Shown: positions 10,288 to 22,275 of the stretch, in pieces | Layout: every line of letters begins with the position of its first letter | How positions within the stretch are numbered: the first letter of the stretch is position 1 | Origin: Ziziphus jujuba | Taxonomy: Eukaryota > Streptophyta > Magnoliopsida > Rosales > Rhamnaceae | NCBI RefSeq assembly: GCF_031755915.1 | Contig: NC_083379.1 | Coordinates: forward strand, 12,323,501-12,387,500 | Direction: 5' to 3' | Length of the DNA: 64,000 nt | The notes under the pieces: model-generated | Seen by the model: only the letters and a program-made list of their open reading frames with translations | Databases searched by the model: none | What the model was told of the DNA's origin: nothing | Program-made: the position numbers and the translations under genes

Positions 10288-10615
10288 TGATGCAGAAAAT
10301 CCTAGAGGGAATTACCAAGGAGCAGATCTCAGGCTCTCATTCCTGTCCAGATCCAACTCTGGTCCAATTCCAGTATGAGTCACGAAAAAAAAAATGAGAG
10401 AAAACAAGTATTTTCAGTCTATTTTCAGCAAAATTCCCAAATCTGTCTTTTACAACTACCTTTTATATTCCTTTTGTCACCACGCAGGGTGAGGAAAAAA
10501 AAACAAAAGGCATGAAGCCACCTCAGCAATTAAAATAACAAAACAAGCCATATCAGCAATGGAAGAAAAAGGAAATAAAACGTTGCGTTTAGACTAATAT
10601 ATTGCAGCTGCATCA
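10288..10615 (-). mobile_element. Solo LTR inserted in the kinase exon of copy A
   Basis: This 328-bp insertion is absent from copies B and C. It is flanked by a 5-bp duplication, AGATC (10,283-10,287 and 10,616-10,620). It begins TGATGCAG and ends CTGCATCA, the TG...CA form of an LTR, with an 8-bp terminal inverted repeat. On the minus strand it holds a TATAAAAGG box near its middle, so it lies in the same sense as the gene. No internal retrotransposon sequence remains. Its first bases, TGA, create an in-frame stop in the kinase. A small DNA transposon is less likely given the 5-bp duplication. Confidence 0.78.
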
Positions 10616-11097
10616 AGATCTTCCTCGGCCTTTGTTGTGGATATGTTCGAAAAGAGTCCCATTTTCTACGTACTCATAAACTAGTAAAGGAACATCTGTC
10701 TCCAAACAACAACCTAAGAGCTTAACCACATTTCTATGGTTTATTTGCAAAAGCAAAATTACCTCATTGATGAATTGTTCGTTACATTTTTCAGCACCGA
10801 ATTTGGACTTCTTAATGGCAACCACCTTGTTATCAGATGGCAATATCCCTTTATACACTATTCCATAGCCTCCTTGGCCCAGAACTCTACTTTCATGGAA
10901 ATTGTCTGTGGCTCTTTTTAATTCTTCTGCACTAAAGATTTTTGTCGTCTCTTGAGATTGGCTACCACTTGACAAATGTTGCTGTAACATTAATCCCCCA
11001 TTTTGTTCGAAGAACTTCTCTTTCAGTTTGAGCATCTTTCTTTTCTTCATTCCCCAATATATTAGTAAAACAGCAATCAACAGTAATACGCTTACGC

Positions 11098-12068
11098 CTG
11101 CATGTATTTAAATTTTCTATTTTTTAAGATGTAGGAGACGTTATACCTTTGTTTGGCTGGGATAAATTGATTAGACCAGTTGAGAATAAAATATATACAT
11201 CTCCTGATACCAAACTAGAATTTGGATTTCCATAGGGGGGAAAAAAAGAAAAAATGAAAGATTTCTAATGGCACGTACAGATCCTTCGAGAAGAAAACTT
11301 TTACAAAAGAAGTTCACTATAAATAATGCATTCTCACATAAAAAACCAAATAATAATAATAATAATAAATTTTGAACAAATAATATAAATGATAATTATT
11401 TTTTACAATATTTATAATCTAGTTAATGTATATAAAATCCTTCTATAGTTATTTTTCTTATCGTACAGCTATCCTCAAAGATGATGGTTTTTAAAAAAAC
11501 AGTGTACTATTATATAAAGATGATTGTTTTTTTAATTATGATCATTTGGATATCCGCATAATAAAAATGTATAAAGATCTATATATTAGAATTTTCATAT
11601 ATATAGTTTGTTTTTAATGAGGATGCCTGCATTTTATTAAAATGATAGCATGATTTTATATGATGGTTTGAAAAAATTAGTATCAAGTAACATCCGCATT
11701 TTAATAAAAGAAAGCCTATTTTTCATATTTCATTATTGTTCATCCAATTAATGATATAGTACCACATCATTTTAAAAAACTGTTATTTCTTATCCTTCCG
11801 ACTAGTGATATAATAACACATCTTTAAAAAACTGCTACTTCTTTTCGTGGTTATTTTATTTTTAATTTGTGCATTATTTCACCAATTGGACAAAATGAAC
11901 ACAAATTAAAACCAAATAAAAAATAAAAATGCCAAAATTATTTGTAAAAATAAAATATAATGAGCCCTAGTTATCTATTACTCGATATTCATCAATCCTA
12001 TTCCAAAATTATAGTGTCTAATAAGAATGTTAGGATGCATGTAACGAAAACACTACTGATATACGTAC
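11098..12068 (-). other. Intron 2 of WAK copy A
   Basis: Bounded by GT at 12,068-12,067 and AG at 11,099-11,098. AT-rich and aligned over most of its length with intron 2 of copies B (33,176-34,287) and C (48,827-49,923). B and C carry a (TA)n/TATATA segment near 33,820 and 49,460 that A lacks. No gene is seen. Confidence 0.75.
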
Positions 12069-12723
12069 CTACTGCAGTACAAAGGGGGAGAACTAATGTA
12101 ACAAGCTGGTTTGTTGTTTCCGGCTGATTTGCTGCAATCGGTTTCGCTTGTGTTGTAATATCCTTTTGGACAAATGCAAGTCCAATTCCCTGGTAAATTC
12201 TGGCATATTCTATTTTTACCGCAGCTGCTTTCGATTTTGCATTCATCAATATCTGAAAAAAAAAAAAAATGTTAATCTCAAACAATGGGGGAATGCAAAC
12301 CAATTTTTTATAATAACTTAATAAATACACACTGTAAAAGGATATTAACCACAACACAAAATGTAGTTAAAAGTCTACGATTTGTAATTAAATGTTGTCA
12401 GGTGCAATAAGTTTTGTTGCCGTGTTGTGGCTCCGTGGCTAAAAGGCTCTAACCATAGAATGTTGCAGCTAAAAGAACATTTTGTCAATTGCTTTTGTAG
12501 CTAAAAGTAATATTATGGCTAAGAACTATTTGTTGGTAAATATAATTTTAGCCATAACAATACATGGTGGCTAGTTCATGGCTAATGTTCATTCTTTTTT
12601 TTTTTTTTCTCTTTTTTTTTTTTTTTTTATCATACTATATATAGATAATCAGTTAAATTACTGTGTGTTTAAAAACAAAAAAGTTACTGTGTGTTCAGCC
12701 TAGCTACCGTCTATCGCGCTTAT

Positions 12724-12819
12724 ATGAGGTGCACGTGGTACTTAATGAAGCTATATGGTTAGTTGAATTTATGAGGTGCACCTGGTATTTTTAATGAAGC
12801 TATATAGTTAGTTGAATTA
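12724..12819. repeat. About 47-bp tandem duplication in intron 1 of copy A
   Basis: Two adjacent units start with ATGAGGTGCAC at 12,724 and 12,771. Copy C has one diverged version near 50,670; copy B has lost the segment. Confidence 0.75.
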
Positions 12820-13730
12820 TTATTCATTCAAGCCCGAACATAAATTGGGCTTATTCTTTTATACTAGCCCGAACATAACCATTTTATGGGCTCTGGATTG
12901 CTGTTGTTAGGTGTTGAATTCAAGACCGTACGGATATATAATTTTGATATGAAGTTGAATTATTGCATTTTGAAAAATTTAAATAATGAAATGTGTATTA
13001 TCATTACATCTATATCTTAACAATGGATCTAAACTATCAAATATTTGACACTACAAATATGAATAAATATTAAATTCCATGATTAAAAGTAAAAATTAAT
13101 CAGATTTAATATAGTAAATGATAGTGTACTTAAAATTAACTTTTGTTATAACTGAATGCATTGAACATTTTCTGGACAAAAGAGATTTACATAGTTTAGC
13201 TGTAATGTAGTCAAACTTTATGCAACGAAAAAAGAAAAAAGACATATAATCAATTCTCTAATAAAAACCTACACAAACAAATGTATTAATTTGTTAAGTC
13301 ATGCTATGGTACTTACATAAAAAGTCACGTATTCATATTTTGTTAGTTAATATATTAATATAAGTTAATTATGGATAAATGAACTTTTTTAAAGATAAAT
13401 ATAAAATCAATTAAAGATTTATATATGATTCTTGATACACATCTTGTTACATTTATTTGATATTTTTAGTATTATTCTACTTTATTTTTAAATTTATATT
13501 AGGTAATATATGTTTGAAAAATAATCATAATAGTTGTTGCCATTTGGAAACACTCCTCGTTGCCTGCTTTAATTTGTTTATTAAAAATTTGTAACCATTT
13601 TAAACTCCTTTAAATGAAAGAGAAGTTTTTTTTTTTTTTTTTTTTTTTTGGCAGTGAAAAATATTCTATATAATTCCACAAACATTTGAATTACTAAAAT
13701 GTCCCTATTTTATTTTTCCATTATAGTTTT

Positions 13731-14024
13731 TTAAATTTCAAAATTGAATCTATTTAACTTGGTAAGAACATCAGTGTCGGCTCTAGAGAGACGTAACAGA
13801 TAAAACAGAAGTCTCGACTCAATTCTGTCATTTCTGGAGGTCCAAGAGGGTGGCCCAGGTTTGCCATTTTTTGAGGTCGGAGAAGGTGGCTGAGTGTGTG
13901 GGTGGTCTGTGAAAGAGTGGCGTTTGAGTTTTTTGGGAAGTGGGTGGGGGTAATGTTGAAGAAGAGCAAATGGGTTAGTGAAGACGGAGAGAAAGAGTGG
14001 AGAACCTCGGGATGCGATCGCCAA
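13731..14024 (-). other. Conserved proline-rich ORF inside WAK intron 1
   Basis: In all three WAK copies intron 1 contains a gene-sense ORF fragment sharing PLFL...[11 protein letters not shown]. In B (35,967-35,803) and C (51,911-51,747) it is a 54-codon frame starting [11 protein letters not shown]. In A the reading frame is shifted by small indels, and the longest frame here is 97 codons. The Ser-rich, acid-poor start resembles an organelle-targeting leader, so this may be the captured first exon of another gene. I do not recognise that gene, and no splice-linked second exon is evident. Confidence 0.4.
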
Positions 14025-14156
14025 TTGTGAAGCTTAGTTTAATGGAATGGGAAAGGAAATAGCAGAACTTGTAGATGTGCAACCGCATGCATGTGCTTTG
14101 AGATTGGAAAATACTTCTCTAAATCTATTGGATCAAGGAAAAATAAAATTGTTAAC

Positions 14157-14894
14157 TGTCAAGACCCAATTATTAAATAAACAAAATACTTTTAAAACTC
14201 TTTTAATCATAATTTTTTAATCTTAACTTCGAGTTTAGCGTACTATTAGGTCATAAACTCGCGTTGATTAATACTTTACCATGGTATTTCGGTCAACCAA
14301 AATTCTTCTCACAATTAAAAATTAACCATGCGACCCACTAGATCAATCATAATCAAACCTTAATTAAATTTGATCTAAAATTCAAATTCAAGATAATTTC
14401 TCAGATCAGGCTATTACGATCTACCCCTTAAAAAAATTTCATCCTCAAAATTTAGCACATTCAACTAGAAACTAGGTCAAAGACAACTCAAACTCACTGC
14501 TCAGACCATTTAGTCACCTTATTCACCAACCGATCATAACTACATGATGATAGTTAGCCATCCAAGATACATCACCACACCATATGCCAAAAACTCTCAG
14601 GGATAACAGAATCTAAAACTTTGATATCACTCTCTTAGGATCCAATTATTAAATAATCAGAATACCCTTAGAACTATTTTAATTATAACTTTCTAATCTT
14701 AATTCAAATTTTAACGTACTATTAATTTATGAATTCATATCAATGAGTATTATATTATGATACCTCGATCAATACAAAATTTCTCTCACAATAAAAAATC
14801 AATCGTGCAACCCACTAAATCAATCCTGATCAATCTTGATTAAACTTGATCAAAAATTTTAATTCGAGACAATTTCTCAAATCGAAGTGTTACA
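14157..14894 (-). mobile_element. Small non-autonomous LTR element (TRIM-like) in intron 1
   Basis: A 738-bp insertion is absent from copies B and C. It is flanked by the 5-bp duplication TTAAC (14,152-14,156 and 14,895-14,899). Two diverged direct repeats of about 265 bp (about 14,157-14,419 and 14,629-14,894) bracket roughly 210 bp. Read on the minus strand, the repeats run TGTAACAC to TTGACA. The interior starts with TGATATCAAAGT, close to the initiator-tRNA primer site, and ends with a purine-rich TTAAGGGGTAGAT preceded by GAGGATGAAATTTT, a 3' end common in plant Ty3-gypsy elements. There is no coding capacity. Being intronic, it need not itself harm the gene. Confidence 0.78.
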
Positions 14895-16288
14895 TTAACT
14901 AATTAAAAACATAAATCTGGCTACATGTTGGAGGTTTGGTGATCGGTCCTGGTGGTTGGTGCTTTAGTGGAAGAAAAAGAAAATTAAAAATAGGTTTGAA
15001 ATTTGATTTTTCTAAAGCTTACAAAATAAGAAAGATTGAATAGGGGTATCATTGTAATTTAAAATTGATGGGATTATATAAAGTTAATTTTCCAATGCAG
15101 TTAGCATTTTTTCTTAATAAAAATGTGAGACCCCAACAACGTAATGGACAAATTTAGGCTTATAAATATGTTAAAAACAAATTTGGTTTCTTAATAATTT
15201 CATATTTTTCTTTCCTTTTTTTTAAAAAAAATAAAATTAAAAAAATGCGGCAATTTTTTTTTGTGTCCATGTTCTGTGTATATTAATTAATCTATGTTTG
15301 TGATAATAATGAAAGAGTGGAAATTAATTAAGAACCATTACCGTGGCAACCATCTGGTAGGTATGGGTTCCCTTCATAACCAGGCAAACACTGGCAGAGA
15401 TAACCAGCTGCATTGCTGGCGGCCACACACGTGACATTATTCCCTTTGCATGTGTAGTTGGCTCTCTTCTTTGCTTCATCACAGCTCTCCTTCCCAATCC
15501 CCCAATTTAAAACAGCCGGAAGCTTTTCTGTGCGATTCAATTCTTGGAAACTGGTATTGGAGAACTTGAACTTTCCTTGTTCAACCACGAAAGCATAGCT
15601 GCAGGGGTTAAAGTCATATACAAAAGTGTGGTTGTTGTAGCTAGACAACGATATGGTCATGTTCTTGAGACCACTTGGGATGGAAATCTGGCAACACCCC
15701 ACGCCCAAGCAAGACTGATGATCACTAGTAAAACTCTCATAGTCGATATCATTGCATGAGGAAACACAACCAATTACGTAGTTTTCTTTGCCTCTATAAC
15801 CGTTAACGGTCGAGTAAGTGTCACAGCCGACGGCTATGAATGTGTTTCTTGCAGAAGAGACGTTATAATTTGCGAGCCAGAGCTGGGATTGGATGTGCTC
15901 TTCCCGCACGCCTTTCTTGTTGTAACAATCTCGGCCTATAAAGTTCATGACGCTCACCTCGCCATCCAGGGATATGTTTGTAACTTGAAGGTTACTTGAA
16001 TTTAGATATAGGGAAGATTGGGTGCAATTGAGGTAAAATTTTCGATTTCCATTGAGGGAACACTCTGGGGTTATGCCAAAAGGGTATGGAACTTTGATTT
16101 CACCACAGTGGTCCGGGCAGCCAGGCAAGGATATTGATTGAGATTCTACTGCTATTGTTACCTTGGCTGCCAAAGCAATACTAAACAATATTGAGACGAG
16201 ATGAATGAGAAACTGCTTTGAGTTCATGGCTGCTATACTAAACTGGATTTGGAAGTATTGTTAATTACGAGGGCTATGGCTACCAAGT

Positions 16289-16298
16289 CCTTTTATGG
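16289..16298 (-). promoter_or_regulatory. TATA-like box of WAK copy A
   Basis: CCATAAAAGG on the minus strand lies about 62-71 bp upstream of the ATG. It is in the same sequence and nearly the same place in copies B and C. Confidence 0.5.
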
Positions 16299-19200
16299 AA
16301 CAAATGGGGGCGGTTTGGGAAGAGTGGAAGTCAATCCCTGTTTTCCAGGTCATCTTGTAAATAAAATGAAATTAGGTAGGATAGTACTGTGCTATTATGT
16401 CATTCCTAGACCAATCCAACAATAACAGGTCATTTCAACATATATGACACATATGATTTTTTTTCTTTATGGAGATATCCTTTTGGCTCATATTTTTGTT
16501 CTAAACTTCGCCAACGACTTGTTCTCGAGTCATCACACCTGAGTCACATGCCTTAAAATACTTTTCAAGAAAAAAAAAAAAAGAAAGAAGAGAAAAAAAA
16601 CACTATTTTATGCCAAAACTTATATATTACCGGTTTTGTAAATATATCCTTATACTATATTAAAAATTATAGAAATGCTGCAATATCACATTTTTTGTTT
16701 ACTTAATTTTAAATATATTTTCGCTTGAAAATATTGCAATTAAATATAAGATGCAATATATTTTTACCTTGGTTCTAATCAAGGTTTAAAATTTTGGTAT
16801 CCGTAAAAATATTGAAGGTTTAAAATATAAAAAATTTTATGAAAATATTAAAAAGTATCGAATATAGATAAAAATTCACAAAAAAATATGAAAAATTATT
16901 TTAAAAGATAAATTTTTTTAACAGATATTATATTTCTCTTGATTAATTTAATTTATAATAAGTAATAATGATCATGACTAAATTATTATTAATAAAGATA
17001 CGCAAAAAAAAATATATATATATATATATATATTTGATAAACTGTTTATTAATTAAGATAAAACAATCATTACAATTAGATTATATTTTATAAATATCAC
17101 TTCAATACTCATACAATTTTTAGATAATTGAAAGTTATTATTATTTTTCTTGTTGTCATTTTGAGATATGAAATTTAAAAAATAATTATTAAAAGATGTT
17201 ATATGTATCTCCTTATTAAAAGTAATTTTTCATGTAATTATTAACATATCAATTATAAGAATTTTGTATTAAATATATAGCTGTCCTTGATATTTAGTAT
17301 AATATATTGTATCATTTATTTTTTTTTATTTACTTAATGTTATTAATTTAAATACTATCAATATCAATTTTATATAATATTGTATTTTCATATTATTTTT
17401 TTATGTTATATCATCCGCAAAAAAGAACACATGCGATATCAAAAAGCAACTTCGAGCTAAATATATGCCATTCAACTGACATCCTTCAACTTCAGGTTCA
17501 CCAATTCAATTTTGTTTTGCCATTCATGTTTAGTTAACTATTTATTTTAAATCAAACTGAAAATAGAACGGATTCTGAATTGACTAAATAAATAAATAAA
17601 TTTACATAAGGCTTTGAAAATTGCATGAAACTAGAAATATTAAAATATAGGGGGTAAAAATACACAAAACCCCTTACACCTTTTTTTTTTTTTTTTTTTT
17701 ATATAACCCCTTACACCATTTGATAGTTACATATAACCCCCTCAAAGTATGAAAATAACAATTAACCCTTTATATTATAGGAAAACGTTGCAATCAAACC
17801 CCTACTTTCAATTTTGTAATTAAAAAAGTGATTACAATAGTATATTAGGACAAAACACCATCATTATGTTTGTAACATTGAGTGTCCTGCTACTTAAATA
17901 TATTCCATTAAATTGATAATTAATGTGTTTTCAAAAACAGCCCAGATAAAAGCTATCCATCACTCAGATAATGACCCGAGTTTTAAGCTCTTGATTTATT
18001 TCATCTCCTTCAGCAAAGTTATCATTTAGAACAAAAAAGAAAACAGTCTTTCAACTGCATTATTGTTAGGTATCCTCAAACAGAAGGACTCTTTTTATAT
18101 TTCTTTTTTAATTAGCTTTTTTCTTTACCTTTTTTTTTTATATAATTAAAAGGAAGACTTAGATTTTTCTACCCAAAAAAGAAAAAGGAAAATACTAAGA
18201 CGACTTAGACTTGGCATATCTTTACCCAAAAAAAAAAAAAAGAGAGAGAGAGAGAGAAACATTTTTTAATTTTTAATTTTATTTTATTGGTTAGTATTAT
18301 TTTTTTTTTTCTCTTGCTTTTACTACGAAGGAAGAAAAAGAAGAAGAAAAGCTAACATACTTGGAACTAGTTTACGGAAGGGAAAAAAAGGGAAAAAAGA
18401 AAGAAAGAAAATGACAGTACACTAACAATAATTAATATTATCTTATATATAGACATATTTTAAAGTAAATTGAAAGATGCATGATCAGTAATATTATAAG
18501 ATAACAAAAAGAATATGTAAAAGATGATATACAAATTATTACCCTTTTTTTCTTTTTTTTTTTCTTTTTTTTTTTTGGCTTAAAGGATTATTGCGTTAAA
18601 CATATCACAACTGACAAGCAGATGTCTAGCCACCACGGCAAAAAAACTATAGAGTACGGAAATATATATATATATATATACATATGTCAAAAAAATTATT
18701 CTTATGATTGGGTTTTTTGTGGTGAAATTCCAAGTAACCAAACAATTATTGTTCTCCATTTTATTCATGGGTGGAGTTAAAATCCCGACTGTCTATAGGC
18801 TTACAAGATGATCATCAGAAGAGCTCTAACAAATTAAGGTGAATGCTGCATCCCAATTTCAAATGTTCCAATTATTGAATGAAATTTGCATGTGTGTTGC
18901 GATACAGAATAACCAATCAGTGAAACTAATTAAATATTGGATGTCTAAATCAAATTTCTGAAGGAAATATTTCCTACCAACCTCATATGTTCTATTTAAT
19001 AATTATTTTGCTTTGACAACTGGACGTCACTAGCCTAGTCTTGGCCAGGCATAACTTTTATCTCTCTCACTCACTCAACGACACATCGAATGTGCAAGAA
19101 ATGCGAAAATGCTTCTGTGTGAAAGTTCCCCACCATTATTTGATGGCAGACACTGACGGACCTATATAAGGCCCAGGGGCCTAAAAAAATTTCTTTTTTC

Positions 19201-21742
19201 TTTTTAAAATTTTTAGTTTAACTTTGATCGTTTACCATATTAAACTGCCAAAGTCAGAATGTGCCCCTCCTCATTTCACTCACACACGCCAATAACGCAG
19301 TTTAGCCCTGTATTTTTTTTTTAATATATTTTTTTGGTTTTGATCCTTTGTTTTCCCCTTATTTTTCTTATTTTCACTAGTTTCGTACCAATTTTTTTTT
19401 TATTGAAAAACATCTCTTACTTGTTTAAAGTCAAAATTACTTATTATAATTATAACACTTATCTATATATTTTTAGCAATATAATATTTATTAATCACAA
19501 TATTTAAAAGAAATAATTCTTTCGAATTACAATGTTTTTATAATTACTAGTTAGTAAGTAGTAACTCAAGAATCATACAATTGAAAAAAAAAAAAAAAAG
19601 GAACAAAAAAAAATTACTTATTAATTATAATTTTTTCTTGAAAATGGATTTCCTTTTTGCTTTATGGACTGATAATCTTTTTTATATATAAATTTGTAAT
19701 GTTTTTATTATAAATGTGAAATCATTCCAGAATATTGAAACCATATTCTTTTTCAAAAAATAAATGAAAAATAAAAAGCAATTCTATTTAGTTTAGTAAA
19801 TAATATAATTAACGGGACTATATGCAATATACATAGTAAAATTTGTCATATATTTATATCTATTGAAAAATCAATTGGTCCTTGATTGGGTACATCAAAG
19901 ACGAATAAGTATTGAAAAAATTTTGACTAGTTATATCAATGATTTTAATAATGTTCCATCGAATTCATTTAAAAGACATTCCATCTAGATCCATCTAGAT
20001 CATGCAATGGACAACATGATTTGTCAAATATTTTAAAATATCAAAACCGACTCTCATATATAAATATATATATATATATATATATGTACACACTGAAAAA
20101 AATAAAGCATGAATATATAATGTTGTCCCCTTAGAAAAAATTCCTGGGTTTGTTATTGTAGAAGATAATCATATACAGTATTAGATTGTTTGTAGAAATT
20201 ATGAATGGCTGTTGTCCATCATATGGTGTCCGACTTTATCCATAATAAGAACTAGTAAGGAATAGGTAAAATAACTTAATGTTCTCATGCTATAATACTA
20301 ATTAGGTAACAAGCCTATTTGGCAAAAATAAATAAATAAATAAGATAAGTAATATGGGTCTGGGTTCATGCATGCTGAAGACAGAGATAGTGTGGAAAAA
20401 ATTTAAACTGGTCCTTAAACCATCTATTTCTACATAGTTTTTCATAAATTTTTTGACACATAACAAAAATTGATTGATATGATTTTAAAATAATTAATAT
20501 GATTTAATATTTTGATTTTTTTTATTATAATTCTTGCCATGTGTTAAAAAAATTTTGGAAAGAGAATATAAAAACAGGTAATCGAGGGACCAACTGATTT
20601 TATCTCACCCGATGCTGATTTTGAAATTTTCCACCTAAGTATATACATTCTACAGTAAAAAATCTATAATTTTATAAATTTACCCCACATCTAAGTTTTG
20701 GCAAAGATTTAACCAAAAAAAAAAGGTTTTGGCAAAGAGAAATCTAAAGTTAATAAAGTAATTCTCATAAAATACAAATATATATATATATATATATATA
20801 TTTCATATTCACCTATACAAAAAAATAATTTTAGGGATGCCAAATAAATATACCGAAATATATATCAAATGCTAGGTGCCAATATTTGATTATTTTACAT
20901 TTATTTTTTATAAAGGTTTATTTATCCATAACTAGATTACGACAATATCTTAACCAATAGAATACTAATATATTTTATTTGGTATATATCTTGATATATT
21001 GATATATTCAGCTGATATCTTTAGCATTATTTTTTACAAAATTTCTTTACTTTTTTCTATTCTCATCTCTCTCTCTTTAACATTTGGTCAAGGGTGTAGC
21101 TATGTATTGGCTTGAGGGGCCATTGGCCATCCTAAGGTTTTGAAAGTTTTTATTTAAGGTACATCTTCTTAATATTTTCTTACTTAATATATTTAAGATG
21201 AATATGTTGGCCCCCTAAATAAGGCAAGGACCAAGATCAAATTAAGAAAATAAAAAACGTGAGTATATTATCTAATAAGCTAATAATTTATTTATTTAAG
21301 ATAATTTAGTGTTTTTGATGAAAATTTGATTGTAATCAATAAATTAAATGGAACGTGTTTGTAACATTAGGATCTTTTTTTTTTTTTTTCAATCTCTAAA
21401 TGGTATTAAAGTCTGAGATTTAAAATTATATTTATTAAACACCGATTTTCAACAAAGTTCATTTTTTTAAAATATATATATATATATAGATATATAATTT
21501 TTTTTAAAAAAAATTATATTCTTTAATTATCAATTAGAAAATAATATATTATCATTAAAATATATATTTGGAAACAAAACTAATCCAAATATCAATTTTC
21601 TTTTGTGTTATTAGCGTATCATTTTCTTCAAATCCTAAATATTTTATTTATTCTTAATATTGTATGTAATTCTTCTCCGGGTCGCTTTTCATATATTGTT
21701 TATTTTTATAAAATAATCCTTCCCCCCAGCTGCCCCCTCTTT
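16299..21742. other. Upstream region of copy A, no gene
   Basis: AT-rich, non-coding. Most of it aligns with 37,534-41,215 (B) and 53,428-58,060 (C). A block of about 620 bp at 16,790-17,412 is specific to A; B and C have a different sequence of about 310 bp at that place (38,018-38,330 in B). From about 20,410 onward it has no counterpart in B, which has lost the stretch equivalent to about 20,410-23,380. Many poly-A/T, (TA)n and (GA)n tracts occur. No RNA gene is recognised. Confidence 0.55.
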
Positions 21743-21750
21743 CTTCCCCT

Positions 21751-22267
21751 TAGGAATGTTAATGGGGCGGGATAGAGTTGGTTTTTAAAATTTCATCCCT
21801 ATCCCAATTCTTGTTGGAAATTTTTTATCTTGTTCGTATGATTTTTTCCATTTCTTTAAAGGTGGGACTGGAATGGGATTTTCCAATATGAGATAGGGCG
21901 TGGCGATTTTCCTTGCTTTTTTTTTTTATTTTATAATTGATATAATTTTTTTAAAATTTTTTTTATGAATAAAATGTAAATAAAATAATTAAAATGCAAT
22001 AAAAATACAATAAAATACATCAATGCGATGTCGGCGGCCAAAGTTGAAAGTTTAGTGTTAGGCTTGTAAGAAAAGAAAAAAATAATATGTTATATAAATA
22101 ATTATAAAAATTATTTCCAATCCCAGTCTGTCTCCGATTCTCATTTTAAACCTTTGCTCCGAATCCGTCCCACAATCTTGATTTTTTGAAAAAAAAAAAA
22201 AAAAACTATCCTTTTAAAGGTAATGTACCATGGATATCGGATCGGTTGGGACAAATTGTCATTCCTA
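21751..22267. mobile_element. hAT-type MITE
   Basis: A 517-bp segment has ends TAGGAATGTTAAT and, inverted at the other end, TAGGAATGACAAT. It is flanked by 8-bp near-identical sites, CTTCCCCT (21,743-21,750) and TTTCCCCT (22,268-22,275). An 8-bp target duplication and short inverted ends fit the hAT superfamily. There is no ORF. The corresponding empty site lies in a region deleted from B and C, so presence/absence cannot be checked within this window. Confidence 0.6.
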
Positions 22268-22275
22268 TTTCCCCT

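Larger units (their letters stand above)
9611..16227 (-). pseudogene. Wall-associated kinase copy A, disrupted
   Basis: It has the same three-exon plan as copies B and C. Exon 1 is 16,227-15,342: signal peptide, [18 protein letters not shown] galacturonan-binding start, Cys-rich ectodomain and a partial EGF ending PYLPDGCH. Exon 2 is 12,252-12,069: EGF domain from DIDECK. Exon 3 is 11,097-9,611: membrane helix and kinase. Splice sites are intact (CAG acceptors, GT donors). Two lesions kill it. Exon 2 is 184 bp instead of 180; a 4-bp insertion relative to B and C shifts the frame after the EGF cysteines. A solo LTR at 10,288-10,615 splits the kinase after HNKGRGRS. The catalytic lobe beyond it is still open ([20 protein letters not shown]). 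A Trp conserved in B and C just after the insertion is Ser. Loss looks fairly recent, because the remaining codons are well kept. Confidence 0.92.

Noticed and set aside
9732..10397. Plus-strand ORFs opposite the kinase exon, repeated at 32,185-32,806 and 47,836-48,457
   Set aside because: They are mirror frames of the conserved kinase coding sequence on the minus strand; repetition comes from the real gene.
10288..10615. Reading the insertion in WAK A as a terminal-inverted-repeat MITE
   Set aside because: The 8-bp inverted ends are compatible, but a 5-bp duplication, TG...CA ends and an internal TATA box fit a solo LTR better.
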